Below, one piece after another: positions 9,466 through 19,121 of a stretch of DNA of 64,000 nt. Source of the stretch: Martinezella calliandrae (lineage in GTDB: Bacteria > Pseudomonadota > Alphaproteobacteria > Rhizobiales > Rhizobiaceae). The notes under the pieces were generated by a model that saw only the letters and a program-made list of their open reading frames with translations, did not search any database and was not told the DNA's origin. How positions within the stretch are numbered: position 1 is the stretch's first letter; each line of letters starts with the position of its first letter. Where the stretch lies: the NCBI RefSeq assembly GCF_030272695.1, contig NZ_JARFYN010000002.1, positions 221,258-285,257 of the forward strand. Direction: 5' to 3'. The position numbers and the translations under genes are program-made.

Positions 9466-11721
9466 ATGGGACAAAATCTTTTACCGCCTGGTGGCGGCGA
9501 CGACGACAGCATCCATCCGGTCGATTTGAAGGCTGCGCTCGAAGAGCGTTACCTGGCCTATGCCTTGTCGACCATCATGCATCGCGCCCTGCCGGATGTT
9601 CGCGACGGCCTGAAGCCGGTTCACCGGCGCATCGTTTACGCGATGAGCGAGATGGGCCTGCGCCCCAATGCCGCCTTCCGCAAATGCGCCAAGATCGTCG
9701 GCGAGGTGATGGGTAACTATCACCCGCATGGCGACCAATCGATCTATGATGCCTTGGCTCGCCTGGCGCAGGATTTCTCGCAACGCTACACACTGGTCAA
9801 CGGCCAGGGCAATTTCGGCAATATTGACGGCGATAGTCCTGCCGCCATGCGCTACACCGAATCCAAGATGACGGCGGTTTCGGAACTGCTGCTCGAAGGC
9901 ATCGACCAGGATGCCGTGGATTTCCGCGATACCTATGACGAGTCGAATTCCGAGCCCGTCGTTTTGCCTGGCGCTTTTCCGAACCTGCTCGCCAACGGCT
10001 CCTCGGGTATCGCTGTCGGCATGGCGACCTCCATCCCGCCGCACAACGCCCACGAACTCTGCGACGCGGCGCTGCACCTGATCCGCAATCGCGACGCGAC
10101 GGTCGACAAGCTGGTGGAATTCATTCCCGGCCCTGATTTCCCGACCGGCGGCATCATCATCGACGATCGCGCTAGCATCATCGAAAGCTATAAGACCGGC
10201 CGCGGCGGTTTTCGCATACGTGCTAAATGGGAAACCGAAGATCTCGGTCGCGGTGGCTATCAGATTGTCATTACCGAAATTCCGTTCCAGGTGCAGAAGT
10301 CGCGGTTGATCGAAAAGATCGCCGAGCTGCTTTTGGCGCGCAAGCTGCCGCTGCTCGAGGACGTTCGCGATGAATCCGCCGAGGACATCCGCGTCGTGCT
10401 GACACCGAAGAGCCGCACCGTCGATCCGATGATCTTGATGGAATCGATGTTCAAGTTAACGGAGCTGGAAAGCCGTTTCCCGCTCAACATGAACGTCCTG
10501 TCCATGGGGCGCATCCCGAAGGTCATGGCGCTGAACGACGTGCTGAAGGAGTGGCTGGACCATCGCCGCGAAGTTTTGCTGCGTCGTTCGCGCTTCCGCC
10601 TTGCCGCCATCGAAAAGCGCCTGGAAATCCTTGGCGGCTTCCTAATCGCCTACCTCAACATCGATGAGGTTATCGCCATCATCCGCGAGGAAGACGAGCC
10701 GAAACCCGTCATGATGGAGCGGTTCGGGCTGACCGACAACCAGGTCGAGGCGATCCTCAACATGCGGCTGCGCTCCTTGCGCAAGCTCGAAGAATTCGAA
10801 ATCCGCAAGGAATTCGATGGCCTCACCCAGGAGAAGGCCGATATCGAGGCCTTGCTCGCCTCCGACGACAAACAGTGGCAGACGGTCGCCTGGGAAATCG
10901 GCGAGGTAAAGAAGAAATTCGCCAAGGCGACCGAACTCGGCCGCCGCCGCACGCAATTTGCCGAAGCGCCTGAGGCCGACGACGCGGCGATTCAGCAGGC
11001 GATGATCGAGAAGGAACCGATCACCGTTGTCGTCTCGGAAAAGGGCTGGATCCGCGCGCTGAAGGGCCACATCTCCGACACCTCGACGCTCACCTTCAAG
11101 GAGGGCGACGCCCTGAAAGTGGCATTCCCGGCGCAAACGACCGACAAGATCCTGATCTTCACGACCGGCGGCAAGGCTTATACACTCGGCGGCGACAAGC
11201 TGCCCGGCGGCCGTGGTCATGGCGAGCCGCTGCGTATCATGGTCGACATGGAAAATGACCAGGACGTGCTGACCGCCTTCGTCCACGATCCTCAGCGCAA
11301 GCAGCTTGTCGTGTCGACCGCCGGCAACGGCTTTATCGTGCCGGAAGCGGAGTTGGTGGCTAACACCCGCAAAGGCAAGCAGATCATGAACCTGACGACG
11401 CCGGATGAGACCAAGCTGCTCGTGCCGGTCTCGGGCGATCACGTCGCCGTCGTCGGCGAAAACCGCAAGATGGCGGTTTTCCCGCTGGAACAGATTCCGG
11501 AAATGTCGCGCGGCAAGGGCGTGCGCCTGCAGCGCTACAAGGATGGCGGCGTCAGCGATGTCAAGTGCTTCGCAATCGCCGACGGCCTGACCTGGGAAGA
11601 CAGTGCCGGCCGTACCTTCACCAAGACCAAGGACGAGCTGGTAGAATGGCTCGGCGACCGCGCTGCAGCCGGCCGCACGGTGCCGAAGGGCTTCCCCAGA
11701 AGCGGCAGATTTTCGGGGTGA
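9466..11721 (+). CDS. parC: DNA topoisomerase IV subunit A
   Basis: This 751-residue subunit cleaves DNA in the ATP-dependent decatenase that separates daughter chromosomes. The active-site tyrosine is Tyr130 in AAMRYTESK. The winged-helix region with [12 protein letters not shown] lies just before it, and a beta-pinwheel C-terminal domain starts near residue 510. The length and a single short pinwheel indicate ParC rather than the longer GyrA. In the quinolone-resistance region the position that is Ser80 in E. coli ParC is Gln91 here, and the Glu84 equivalent is Asp95. The start [10 protein letters not shown] has no strong ribosome site, but no alternative fits better. Confidence 0.95.
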   Translation: MGQNLLPPGGGDDDSIHPVDLKAALEERYLAYALSTIMHRALPDVRDGLKPVHRRIVYAMSEMGLRPNAAFRKCAKIVGEVMGNYHPHGDQSIYDALARLAQDFSQRYTLVNGQGNFGNIDGDSPAAMRYTESKMTAVSELLLEGIDQDAVDFRDTYDESNSEPVVLPGAFPNLLANGSSGIAVGMATSIPPHNAHELCDAALHLIRNRDATVDKLVEFIPGPDFPTGGIIIDDRASIIESYKTGRGGFRIRAKWETEDLGRGGYQIVITEIPFQVQKSRLIEKIAELLLARKLPLLEDVRDESAEDIRVVLTPKSRTVDPMILMESMFKLTELESRFPLNMNVLSMGRIPKVMALNDVLKEWLDHRREVLLRRSRFRLAAIEKRLEILGGFLIAYLNIDEVIAIIREEDEPKPVMMERFGLTDNQVEAILNMRLRSLRKLEEFEIRKEFDGLTQEKADIEALLASDDKQWQTVAWEIGEVKKKFAKATELGRRRTQFAEAPEADDAAIQQAMIEKEPITVVVSEKGWIRALKGHISDTSTLTFKEGDALKVAFPAQTTDKILIFTTGGKAYTLGGDKLPGGRGHGEPLRIMVDMENDQDVLTAFVHDPQRKQLVVSTAGNGFIVPEAELVANTRKGKQIMNLTTPDETKLLVPVSGDHVAVVGENRKMAVFPLEQIPEMSRGKGVRLQRYKDGGVSDVKCFAIADGLTWEDSAGRTFTKTKDELVEWLGDRAAAGRTVPKGFPRSGRFSG

Positions 11722-11801
11722 GACGCCCCAGTTCGGCGTTTCGAGCGACGAACATCCTGAGCCCTGGCGGAGGGCCGGGTGGTGGGTCGAAACTCGTGAG
11801 G

Positions 11802-12104
11802 TCAGTCGATTAGCGGTAGGGAAAAGTCTCCGAGGAAGTGCGTCTCCCGTTTCGTCGATTTCTCCGGCAGCAACGCCTCGAACAAGGGTTACGATCATCC
11901 CATCGTTTGCTTCAATATGGGAGCCGTTGATGTAGAGAAATGTAAAAGCTGCCAGATATCCCGATCTTTTATTCCCATCGGAAAATGGATGGTTACGCAC
12001 GAGGCCATAAAGGTAGGCCGCAGCAAGAGCGAATAGATCATTCTTGCCATAGGCAGCTTTGATCCGTGGACGAGCGATGGCGACTTCCATTTGTACTCAT
12101 TCAT
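11802..12104 (-). pseudogene. Remnant of a Doc-type toxin gene
   Basis: The C-terminal half of a death-on-curing (Doc/Fic fold) toxin is readable from 12090 down: EVAIARPRIKAAYG, then NHPFSDGNKRSGYLAAF with the Fic-type motif HPFxDGNKR intact, then a GVAAGEIDE tail. The normal N-terminus begins at 12104 as MNEYKW, overlapping the antitoxin stop by ATGA. It is in another frame, and about 35-45 codons that should lie between are missing, so an internal deletion with frameshift is likely. The frame also runs past the expected end into antisense of parC; a +1 shift would end it at the TGA at 11802-11804. A short product from the internal ATG at 12090 is possible but would lack the N-terminal helices. 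Confidence 0.75.
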
Positions 12105-12322
12105 TTTGCGAGCTCACGCAGGGGTGCACGATATTTTTGCATCCCAAGCCTTACCGCCCGCAATTGTTCGGCGAGGTCAGCACGCTCGGGAACCAGTTCG
12201 ATGTTGCCGTTCACTTCGCGGATTTCCAAAGCATCGCCGTTTTTCAAACCGAGTCTTTGCAGAACTTCCTTCGGAATAAACACGCGTTCGCAATTGCCAT
12301 TCTTGCGGATGACGACGTTCAT
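12101..12322 (-). CDS. AbrB/MazE-family antitoxin
   Basis: This 73-residue protein has a SpoVT-AbrB swapped-hairpin DNA-binding domain. NGNCERVFIPKEVLQRLGL and GDALEIREVNGNIELV cover almost the whole fold, followed by a short helical tail that would contact the toxin. It is the first gene of a two-gene toxin-antitoxin cassette. Its stop codon overlaps the ATG of the Doc gene by four bases, the usual coupling in such pairs. Antitoxins of this kind repress their own promoter. Because the toxin gene is broken, it may now act only as a small repressor. Confidence 0.88.
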   Translation of the reverse strand: MNVVIRKNGNCERVFIPKEVLQRLGLKNGDALEIREVNGNIELVPERADLAEQLRAVRLGMQKYRAPLRELAK

Positions 12323-12383
12323 GGTTCTGTTTCTTATGTAATAACGGCGTTATAACATAGGGCTATTACGGTCGAAACACGCC

Positions 12384-13265
12384 TCACCCCGCTGGCGCCA
12401 TTCTCGCCCTGACCCGCGCCTGCCATAGCGAATGCGCTGCGAGCGCCAGGATCAGCACCAGCCCGCCGGTAAGCGTCATGTCGCTTGGCGCTTCGGCGAA
12501 GATTAGCCAGACCCATATCGGCGCGAGGATCGTTTCCAGCAGGTAGAACATCGCCACTTCCGGCGCCGAGAGAAAGCGTGTGCCGGTGGCAAGACACCAG
12601 AAGGAGAGGGGCATCAGGACTACGCCGTCGAGCAGGATCCAGGCGGGATGATCGATGGCGATGCTTGACCGGATGACATGGTAGAGCCCGACCGCGGCTG
12701 GGATAACCGCGGACAATAGGGACGCGAAGCCCATATCCCTGCGCGAGGCTCGGGCGATTGTGATGGCGCAGGCGATGAAAAAAGAAGCGAGCACCGACAG
12801 CGCGTCGCCGAGGAAATGGCCGCCCTCCATGCGACCCTGTACGATCAAGCCGACGCCGCAGATCATCGCGATCATGGTGACGATGGTGGAAAGAGCGGGG
12901 CGCTCCTTGAGGAAAATCCAGGAGAGCAGCGCGGCAAACATCGGATTGAGCGCAATGATGAACACCACATTCGCCGCCGTCGTATAATAGATGGCAAGGA
13001 GAAAGGTAATGGTCGTCATGCCGTAGAAGAGGCCGACGGGAAGCCCGATCCAGCCCGGCAGGACGCCGCGCAGCGACCCGGTGACGCGGCGGATGACGAC
13101 AAGAGCAGCTAGCGATACGACGATCGTCGCAAGGCTGCGCGCCGTGAGTACGGACCAGACGTCGCCGCTCGAAAGCCGAATGAGCGGGATATCTAGCGAC
13201 AGCGCGAGACCGCCGATCGTGGTCAGCAGCAAGCCTTTTCTGTGATCCGAAAGATGGGAGACCAT
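12384..13265 (-). CDS. EamA-family (DMT) inner-membrane transporter
   Basis: This 293-residue protein has ten hydrophobic segments in two repeated halves, typical of drug/metabolite transporters that export small metabolites or amino acids. The first EamA repeat ends around VFIIALNPMFAALLSWIFLKERP and the second around VAMFYLLETILAPIWVWL. The substrate is not predictable. It starts directly after the bpt stop (TGA then ATG, no spacer), so the two genes are probably co-transcribed and translationally coupled. About 60 bases separate its end from the antitoxin gene. Confidence 0.9.
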   Translation of the reverse strand: MVSHLSDHRKGLLLTTIGGLALSLDIPLIRLSSGDVWSVLTARSLATIVVSLAALVVIRRVTGSLRGVLPGWIGLPVGLFYGMTTITFLLAIYYTTAANVVFIIALNPMFAALLSWIFLKERPALSTIVTMIAMICGVGLIVQGRMEGGHFLGDALSVLASFFIACAITIARASRRDMGFASLLSAVIPAAVGLYHVIRSSIAIDHPAWILLDGVVLMPLSFWCLATGTRFLSAPEVAMFYLLETILAPIWVWLIFAEAPSDMTLTGGLVLILALAAHSLWQARVRARMAPAG

Positions 13266-14042
13266 TCAGTGAGAGTTGTCTTCGACGGCATCCGCGGGAT
13301 CGAAGCGTTCCCAGCCGCGCGGCGTAAGATGCTCTTGCGGCTGGAACCTTGTCTTGTAGTCCATCTTGCGCGAGCCCTTGACCCAATAGCCGAGATAGAC
13401 ATGTGGCAGGCCGAGCGCCTTGGTCCGCTTGATGTGATCGAGGATCATGAAGGTGCCAAGCGAGCGATGGTCGAGATCGGGATTGAAATAGGAATAGACC
13501 ATCGACAGTCCGTCGCTCATAACGTCGGTCAACGCAGCCGCCAGCAGCTCGCCCCTCGGCCGCTGCTCGAGCCCGGAGCCTTCCTCGCGCCGGCGATATT
13601 CGATGATGCGGGTGTTGACGTGAGTATCTTCGACCATGATCGCATAATCGAGCACGGTCATGTCAGACATGCCGCCTTGCTGATGGCGATCATCAAGATA
13701 GCGGCGGAAGAGGGAATATTGTTCGCTAGACGGCTGGGCCGGAAATTCGGTGGCAATGATATCGCTATTGGCCGACAAGACGCGTTTCATCGAGCGGCTG
13801 GGCACGAAGTCCTGAGAGAGAATGCGAACTGAAATACAGGCACGGCAGGATTCGCAGGCGGGGCGGTAGGCGATGTTCTGCGAGCGGCGGAAGCCGCCTT
13901 GGGTCAGAATGTCGTTCATCTCCGCCGCGCGTGGGCCGACGAGATGGGTGAAGACCTTGCGCTCCATCTCGCGCGGCAGGTACGGGCAGGCAGCCGGTGC
14001 CGTCAGATAAAACTGCGGGGATGGCGTCGACTGCGTGTTCAT
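13266..14042 (-). CDS. bpt: Aspartate/glutamate leucyltransferase (N-end rule)
   Basis: This 258-residue aminoacyl-tRNA-protein transferase is related to eukaryotic Ate1. Bpt attaches leucine to N-terminal Asp or Glu and so marks proteins for ClpAP/ClpS degradation in the cytoplasm. Family signatures include [16 protein letters not shown], a Cys pair in [14 protein letters not shown], and the GNAT-like C-terminal part MVYSYFNPD...[10 protein letters not shown] with [12 protein letters not shown]. The frame is open 20 codons further upstream, but [20 protein letters not shown] matches the family's N-terminus. The EamA gene follows without a gap. Confidence 0.93.
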   Translation of the reverse strand: MNTQSTPSPQFYLTAPAACPYLPREMERKVFTHLVGPRAAEMNDILTQGGFRRSQNIAYRPACESCRACISVRILSQDFVPSRSMKRVLSANSDIIATEFPAQPSSEQYSLFRRYLDDRHQQGGMSDMTVLDYAIMVEDTHVNTRIIEYRRREEGSGLEQRPRGELLAAALTDVMSDGLSMVYSYFNPDLDHRSLGTFMILDHIKRTKALGLPHVYLGYWVKGSRKMDYKTRFQPQEHLTPRGWERFDPADAVEDNSH

Positions 14043-14245
14043 CTGCCGCTGATTGACCTTTCGTTCGGCATTCGACTTCTCACTTCCACAAGCATGGCCC
14101 AAGTTTAGAAAACGTCAACTATGTCCTTCGTGTAAGGTCACAGTTTCCCGGCTTGTTCAGAAGCAAAACGTTCTTTCGTGCATGACGGTCGGCCCGGACG
14201 ACCGAACCGTTCGGATACGGTATATTGGGCGGATATCGGCGTAAT

Positions 14246-14704
14246 TTAGGCCGTTCGGATGATAACCGTGCCAAGCAACAGGTCATGTACCAGACGGCTG
14301 CGTTCGATGAACAGGCCCGCCAACAGAATGAGTGGCGTCAGGACTGAGTTCAGGATCCAAAACAACGCCAGATGCACGATCGCGGTAAGGAAATCCATCG
14401 GCCGGCCATCCAGACGCACCATGGCGATGCCCATGGCCCGCATACCGAGCGAGGCTTGATGCGTTCCGCCGAGCGTCCAGCCGAAATAGAGACCGGCGAC
14501 GATGATGCACAGGGCGGGGTAGAGCACGAAACCCAGTCCAAACGTCAGGATAGAAACGAAGAACAACAGGACCGCTGCTGGGATGCAGAGCAGGCCGACG
14601 ATGACATAATCGAGGATGAAGGCGAAGATGCGCCGACTCAGCACGCCACTATAGGCGCGCCAGTCGTCCGGTGCTGCATAAAGCGGGCTAGGATTCAGGC
14701 TCAT
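14246..14704 (-). CDS. RDD-family membrane protein
   Basis: This 152-residue protein has the RDD domain: YSGVLSRRIFAFILDYVIVG supplies the Arg and the two Asp-like positions of the first helix, and two or three more membrane helices follow. Its function is not settled; some RDD proteins act in ion exchange. The start at 14704 is favoured by a very good AAGGAGGA site 7 bases upstream; an upstream in-frame ATG would place that site inside the coding sequence. It stands alone between bpt and hemB. Confidence 0.88.
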   Translation of the reverse strand: MSLNPSPLYAAPDDWRAYSGVLSRRIFAFILDYVIVGLLCIPAAVLLFFVSILTFGLGFVLYPALCIIVAGLYFGWTLGGTHQASLGMRAMGIAMVRLDGRPMDFLTAIVHLALFWILNSVLTPLILLAGLFIERSRLVHDLLLGTVIIRTA

Positions 14705-14878
14705 TGTCTTCCTCCTTCGCGCATGCCCCTTCAATCGTTGCGATTTCAGAAAAAGCTTATGCGCAGGTTAAAATTCCATTGCGGCTTTTGCGCATTCAGG
14801 ACGCGCTGCGCAAGAGGGAAACATTTGCCGAACATATGGTGAGAGGTCCGGCAAATGCAATAAGCTTGTGGCCCGTGA

Positions 14879-15892
14879 TTACCTCTTTGCTAGCAGTCTC
14901 GCCACTTCCGGCGCAAAATAGGTGAGAATGCCATCGCAGCCGGCGCGCTTGAAGGCGAGCAGCGTTTCCAGCATCACCCGTTCGCCATCGATCCAGCCAT
15001 TGGCGGCTGCGGCCTTGATCATCGAGTATTCGCCAGAAACCTGATAGGCGAAAGTCGGAAGGCCGAAGGCCTCTTTCAGCCGCCAACAGATGTCGAGATA
15101 GGGCAGGCCGGGCTTGACCATCAGCATGTCAGCGCCTTCCTCAACGTCGAGGGCGGCGTCTCGCACTGCTTCGGTGCCGTTGGCCGGGTCGATATAATAG
15201 GTCTTCTTGTCGCCCTTCAGCAGGCCGCCGGTCGAAATCGCCTCGCGATAGGGGCCGTAGAAGGCCGAGCTGAACTTAGTAGCATAGCTCATGATTCCGA
15301 CGCCCTGGTGACCTGCGGCGTCGAGCGCATGGCGGATGGCGCCGATGCGCCCATCCATCATTTCCGAAGGCGCAATGATATCGGCGCCGGCATCCGCCTG
15401 GTAAACGGCGGCGAGCGCCACTTGCTCGACGGTCTCGTCGTTGACGATTTCGTTGCCGCGCAGGATACCGTCATGGCCATGGCTAGTGAAGGGATCGAGG
15501 GCGACGTCGGTGATGACGCCGATATTCGGCACGGCCTTCTTGATGGCTGCGCTGGCGAGGTTGATGAGGTTGTTCTTCTCGAGGCTGTTCGAGCCGGTTT
15601 CGTCGCGCAGTTCCATTTCGATATTCGGGAAGGTGGCGAGTGCCGGGATGCCGAGGTCGGCAGCCTCTTTTGCGGCCTCCACGGCCTTGTCGACCGTCAG
15701 TCTGAAGACGCCGGGCATGGCTCGGATGGGCTCGGCGATGCCGCTCCCGGGGATCAGGAAGATCGGCCAAATCAGGTCGTCGACGGTTAGCCGGTTTTCC
15801 TGCACAAGGCGGCGCGTCCAATCGGCCTTGCGGTTGCGCCGCATGCGCCGATGCCCTGTGATCTCGTCAACAAGGTGCGTCTTGTCTTCCAT
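14879..15892 (-). CDS. hemB: Delta-aminolevulinic acid dehydratase (porphobilinogen synthase)
   Basis: This 337-residue enzyme condenses two 5-aminolevulinate molecules to porphobilinogen in haem and cobalamin synthesis. The Schiff-base lysines are Lys206 (MSYATKFSSAFYGP) and Lys260 (LMVKPGLPYLD). In the metal-site segment DVALDPFTSHGHDG (from residue 129), Asp and Ser/Thr stand where zinc enzymes have cysteines, so this is the magnesium-dependent type seen in alphaproteobacteria and Pseudomonas. The N-terminal arm with ITGHRRMRRNRKADWTR is typical of the rhizobial enzyme and supports the start at 15892. Confidence 0.97.
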   Translation of the reverse strand: MEDKTHLVDEITGHRRMRRNRKADWTRRLVQENRLTVDDLIWPIFLIPGSGIAEPIRAMPGVFRLTVDKAVEAAKEAADLGIPALATFPNIEMELRDETGSNSLEKNNLINLASAAIKKAVPNIGVITDVALDPFTSHGHDGILRGNEIVNDETVEQVALAAVYQADAGADIIAPSEMMDGRIGAIRHALDAAGHQGVGIMSYATKFSSAFYGPYREAISTGGLLKGDKKTYYIDPANGTEAVRDAALDVEEGADMLMVKPGLPYLDICWRLKEAFGLPTFAYQVSGEYSMIKAAAANGWIDGERVMLETLLAFKRAGCDGILTYFAPEVARLLAKR

Positions 15893-16037
15893 GGTCCCGC
15901 CATCCTTTTTGGTCTATCTATGGCCTCAATTTGCAAGCAGCGTACGTATCACGCTGTCCCCAGGAAACAAAACCCGGCGAAAGGCCGCAGCCATTATAGC
16001 TCTGGCGAGCCAGTGGCCTCCTACGTATTGTTCGCAC

Positions 16038-16475
16038 ATGGAACCTGATTCTTCGACCTTACCCAAGAACACGCTGACCGACATCCTGTTTGTGCTGTTC
16101 TTGCGGCTGATCGCGATCGCCTGTTTCTGGCTCGGCCTGCAATATTGGTCGATGTTGGTCGGCTATTCGCTGGAAGGTCATGCCCGTTTCGATCTACTTA
16201 ATCTGCCCTGGAAAGTGGCGGGCGCTGGCCTCGCCGTCGTGTTCCCGGTCGCAGCCCTCGGCCTGTGGCTGACGGTCTCCTGGGGGCCGGTCATCTGGGT
16301 GCTGGCCGCAGGCGGTCAGGCGTTGATGTACGGGCTCTGGCCGCAGATCTTCGGCTCCAATCCGTTGATCGTGATCCTGCACGGCTGCGTCGCCGTGCTC
16401 TACTGTATTTTCCGTATTTTGCTGTGGCAGGAGAAGCGCCGGCGCCGCCAACAGGTAATGGTTGATTTACCCTGA
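16038..16475 (+). CDS. DUF6163-family membrane protein
   Basis: This 145-residue protein has four predicted membrane helices (about residues 15-40, 55-80, 85-105 and 112-132) and a basic tail with KRRRRQQ. The family is restricted to rhizobia and relatives and has no known function. The frame is open far upstream opposite hemB, but MEPDSSTLPKNTLTD at 16038 is the only plausible start. It precedes ldtR in the same direction with about 130 bases between them. The association with the cell-wall regulator suggests an envelope role, which is inference only. Confidence 0.78.
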   Translation: MEPDSSTLPKNTLTDILFVLFLRLIAIACFWLGLQYWSMLVGYSLEGHARFDLLNLPWKVAGAGLAVVFPVAALGLWLTVSWGPVIWVLAAGGQALMYGLWPQIFGSNPLIVILHGCVAVLYCIFRILLWQEKRRRRQQVMVDLP

Positions 16476-16603
16476 GACACCAAGACTTCCTGGTAAGGTG
16501 CTGTTAAGCCTGCAGTTTAAGTAGAATTTTATGTGTATTCGATAGGGTCTCACTCAAGGCGGGAAGAAAACGACACCGCCAAACAAAACAGTGAGGCCAA
16601 GTC

Positions 16604-17122
16604 ATGATGAACACGAAAATCAAGTCGCAGGCAGTTGCGAATGCTCGGGACCAGCAGATCGATGACATCCGTGGTCTTTATATGGAATCCCTCCACCTGG
16701 TGGAGCGTCTTCACCGCCGTCTCCTTGATGTTATCAAGGACGAGTTTGACCGCCAAGGTCGCGACGACGTCAACGCGGTCCAGGCGCTGCTCCTTTTCAA
16801 TATCGGCAATTCCGAGCTGACCGCCGGAGAGCTGCGCTCCCGCGGCTTCTATCTCGGCTCCAACGTTTCCTACAACGTCAAGAAGCTGGTCGACCTCGGC
16901 TTCATCAACCATCAGCGTTCGCGCATCGACCGTCGCTCGGTTCGCATCAGCCTGACGGAAACCGGCCAGGACATCGCCGAAACCGTCGCCAAGCTCTACG
17001 AGCGCCACATCGCCTCCATCGACAAGGTCGGCGGCATCGGCACGGACGAGTTCACCCAAATGAACAAGCTCCTGCAGCGCCTCGACCGCTTCTGGAACGA
17101 CCAGATACTGTATCGCCTGTAA
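16604..17122 (+). CDS. ldtR: MarR-family regulator LdtR
   Basis: This 172-residue winged-helix protein matches LdtR, the MarR-type regulator known from Liberibacter and Sinorhizobium that controls an L,D-transpeptidase gene and stress tolerance. The recognition region is visible as LTAGELRSRGFYLGSNVSYNV followed by the wing RSRIDRRSVRISLTETG. Helices at both ends form the dimer interface. The L,D-transpeptidase gene, its known type of target, lies about 510 bases downstream. The start could be either of two adjacent ATGs (16604 or 16607). Confidence 0.9.
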   Translation: MMNTKIKSQAVANARDQQIDDIRGLYMESLHLVERLHRRLLDVIKDEFDRQGRDDVNAVQALLLFNIGNSELTAGELRSRGFYLGSNVSYNVKKLVDLGFINHQRSRIDRRSVRISLTETGQDIAETVAKLYERHIASIDKVGGIGTDEFTQMNKLLQRLDRFWNDQILYRL

Positions 17123-17160
17123 ATATCGGCGGCGGATTTATTAAGAGACACTCCAGTAAG

Positions 17161-17195
17161 ATAAGCTGGATACGCTCCCTGCGTGTCCGGCTTAT
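17161..17195 (+). terminator. Probable terminator after ldtR
   Basis: The arms ATAAGCTGGATACGC and GCGTGTCCGGCTTAT pair at 13 of 15 positions around TCCCT. The T-run after it is poor (GCTTTGTC), so termination may be partial. It begins about 40 bases after the ldtR stop. Confidence 0.55.
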
Positions 17196-17633
17196 GCTTT
17201 GTCGGGACCAGCCTATGTGCGCTTTTTGCCACGTCCCGTTGCCACCTTGTAGTGCACAACAGTCTCTGCAGCATCTGTACCATTGACGCCGAAGCATCGG
17301 GCGCTATTAACCTCGGCCAGCTGGTGGTATTTTAGCAACGCAAAATGGTGTTCTTCCGCTACGGTAGGCCAAAGCAAGTTTCATGCCGGGTGACACGAAT
17401 TGGCCATATTGCTATGACAGCGGAAACGAACGGCAAACGGCGCTTTTCAAGTCTTGATCTTCATGCCTTAGCGCTTTGGGCTCGCAATGTTGTGATGGTC
17501 CGGAGCGAAGTTTTAGTGGTGCTCTAAGGCAACGGATTGATAGTGAGCTGCGTTACTTGGCGCGAGTAGCTGTATTCACTGCTTTCTCTCTTGGCTGCGT
17601 ATAAATTTGGTCGCAGCGTCGAACGGTAGGGAC
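17196..17633 (+). other. Non-coding stretch between ldtR and the L,D-transpeptidase
   Basis: These 438 bases hold no convincing gene on either strand. The last 60 bases carry an AT-rich box, TATAAATTT, at about 17600, and are the natural place for the L,D-transpeptidase promoter and a regulator site. I cannot point to a specific LdtR operator. Confidence 0.5.
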
Positions 17634-18944
17634 ATGTCGAAGAAAAACGGAATTGAACCTTTCTCGCGCCGCTCCTTCCTGCGGTCTGCGGCAACTCTTG
17701 GCGTGGCCGCTCTAGCAGCCCCGGCTCTTGCACAGGACCAGACGCCTCTCAGTGCGCTGATCAACAACCGCGCCCGCGGCAACTGGGACGATCAGTTCGA
17801 TGCGAAGGCCGCCGCGCGTACCGCCGCAGCGGTTATTTCCAACACGCCGATCCTCGGACCTGATTCTGTACCAAACATCCAGCAGGCGATCGCCGAGTAC
17901 CAGGGCATCGTTGCCAATGGCGGCTGGCCGCAGATCACTCCCGGCGACCAGCAGCTTCAGCTCGGCGTCAGTGACGGCTCCGTACAGGCGCTTCGTCAGC
18001 ATCTGATGATAACGGGCGATCTGCCCAAGGAAGCCGGCATGTCCTCCGCTTTCGATTCTTATGTCGACGGCGCCGTCAAGCGCTTCCAGGCTCGCCACGG
18101 CTTGCCACCGGATGGTGTTCTTGGCGAATTCACACTGAAGGCAATGAATATCCCCGCCGATGTCCGCCTGCAGCAATTGAACACCAACCTCATTCGCCTG
18201 CAGACTTTCCCGGCTGATCTCGGCCGCCGTCACGTTATGGTCAACGTCCCGGCGACCTACGTCGAAGCCGTGCAGGATGGCCAGGTGGCGCTGCGTCACG
18301 AGGCGATTGTCGGCCGCATTTCCCGCCCGACGCACCTCATCAATTCAAAGATCTACGAGGTCATTCTCAACCCGTACTGGACGGCACCGCGCTCGATCAT
18401 CGTCAAGGACATCGTGCCGCTGATGCGCAAGGATCCAACCTATCTGACGAAGAACAATATCCGCCTGTTCGACAACAAGGGCCAGGAAGTTGCCCCGGAA
18501 ACGATCGACTGGAATTCGGACAAGGCGCCGGACCTGATGTTCCGCCAGGACCCGGGCAAGAACAACGCCATGGCGTCCACCAAGATCAACTTCCACAACC
18601 CCAACAACGAATATATGCACGACACGCCCGAGCAGGGCCTGTTCAACAAGCTGATGCGCTTCGACAGCTCTGGCTGCGTTCGCGTGCAGAACGTCCGCGA
18701 CCTTACGAATTGGCTGCTTGCCGAAACGCCGGGCTGGCCGCGCCAGCACATCGAGCAGGTCATTGCCAGCCGCGTCAATACGCCGATCACCCTGGCGACG
18801 GAAGTTCCGGTCTACTTCGTCTACATCTCCGCATGGGGCGCTGCTGACGGCATCGTTCAATTCCGTGACGATATCTATCAGCTCGACGGCAATTCCGAGC
18901 TGGCGCTGGATACGACACAAGGCATGGAGAAGCCGGTTCAATAA
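17634..18944 (+). CDS. Tat-exported L,D-transpeptidase
   Basis: This 436-residue periplasmic enzyme is of the YcbB/YkuD type and makes 3-3 cross-links in peptidoglycan or links proteins to it. A twin-arginine signal (SRRSFLRSAATLG) ends near ALAQ at residue 34. A peptidoglycan-binding domain follows (about 105-175, with VDGAVKRFQARHGL). The catalytic YkuD domain runs from about 195 to 390, with His329 and Cys348 in the motif SSGCVRV. The start at 17634 has GGTAGG just upstream; a longer in-frame start would push the Tat motif inward. Linkage to ldtR argues that it is the LdtR-controlled enzyme called ldtP in Liberibacter, by inference. Confidence 0.92.
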   Translation: MSKKNGIEPFSRRSFLRSAATLGVAALAAPALAQDQTPLSALINNRARGNWDDQFDAKAAARTAAAVISNTPILGPDSVPNIQQAIAEYQGIVANGGWPQITPGDQQLQLGVSDGSVQALRQHLMITGDLPKEAGMSSAFDSYVDGAVKRFQARHGLPPDGVLGEFTLKAMNIPADVRLQQLNTNLIRLQTFPADLGRRHVMVNVPATYVEAVQDGQVALRHEAIVGRISRPTHLINSKIYEVILNPYWTAPRSIIVKDIVPLMRKDPTYLTKNNIRLFDNKGQEVAPETIDWNSDKAPDLMFRQDPGKNNAMASTKINFHNPNNEYMHDTPEQGLFNKLMRFDSSGCVRVQNVRDLTNWLLAETPGWPRQHIEQVIASRVNTPITLATEVPVYFVYISAWGAADGIVQFRDDIYQLDGNSELALDTTQGMEKPVQ

Positions 18945-18972
18945 TCGGGCACGATAGCCACGATATTCCCGG

Positions 18973-19000
18973 AAAGCCGCGTCTTCGGATGCGGCTTTTT
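18973..19000 (+). terminator. Terminator after the L,D-transpeptidase gene
   Basis: The stem AAAGCCGCGTC / GATGCGGCTTT with loop TTCG is followed by TTTTT. It lies about 30 bases after the stop codon. Confidence 0.88.
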
Positions 19001-19121
19001 CGCTTGGCGAAGGCGCTCATCGTAGAATGCCCAGCAAATGTCGCTCATCGTATTGCTCTCACGCGACCCTGACGTTAATACCGTCTCCATTGCCGTTCCG
19101 GCCCGTTCAGGAGCTTCCACG

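Noticed and set aside
10642..11800. Continuation of the Doc reading frame for hundreds of codons
   Set aside because: It lies entirely opposite parC; the natural Doc end is near 11802-11830, so the extension is a shadow after a shifted stop.
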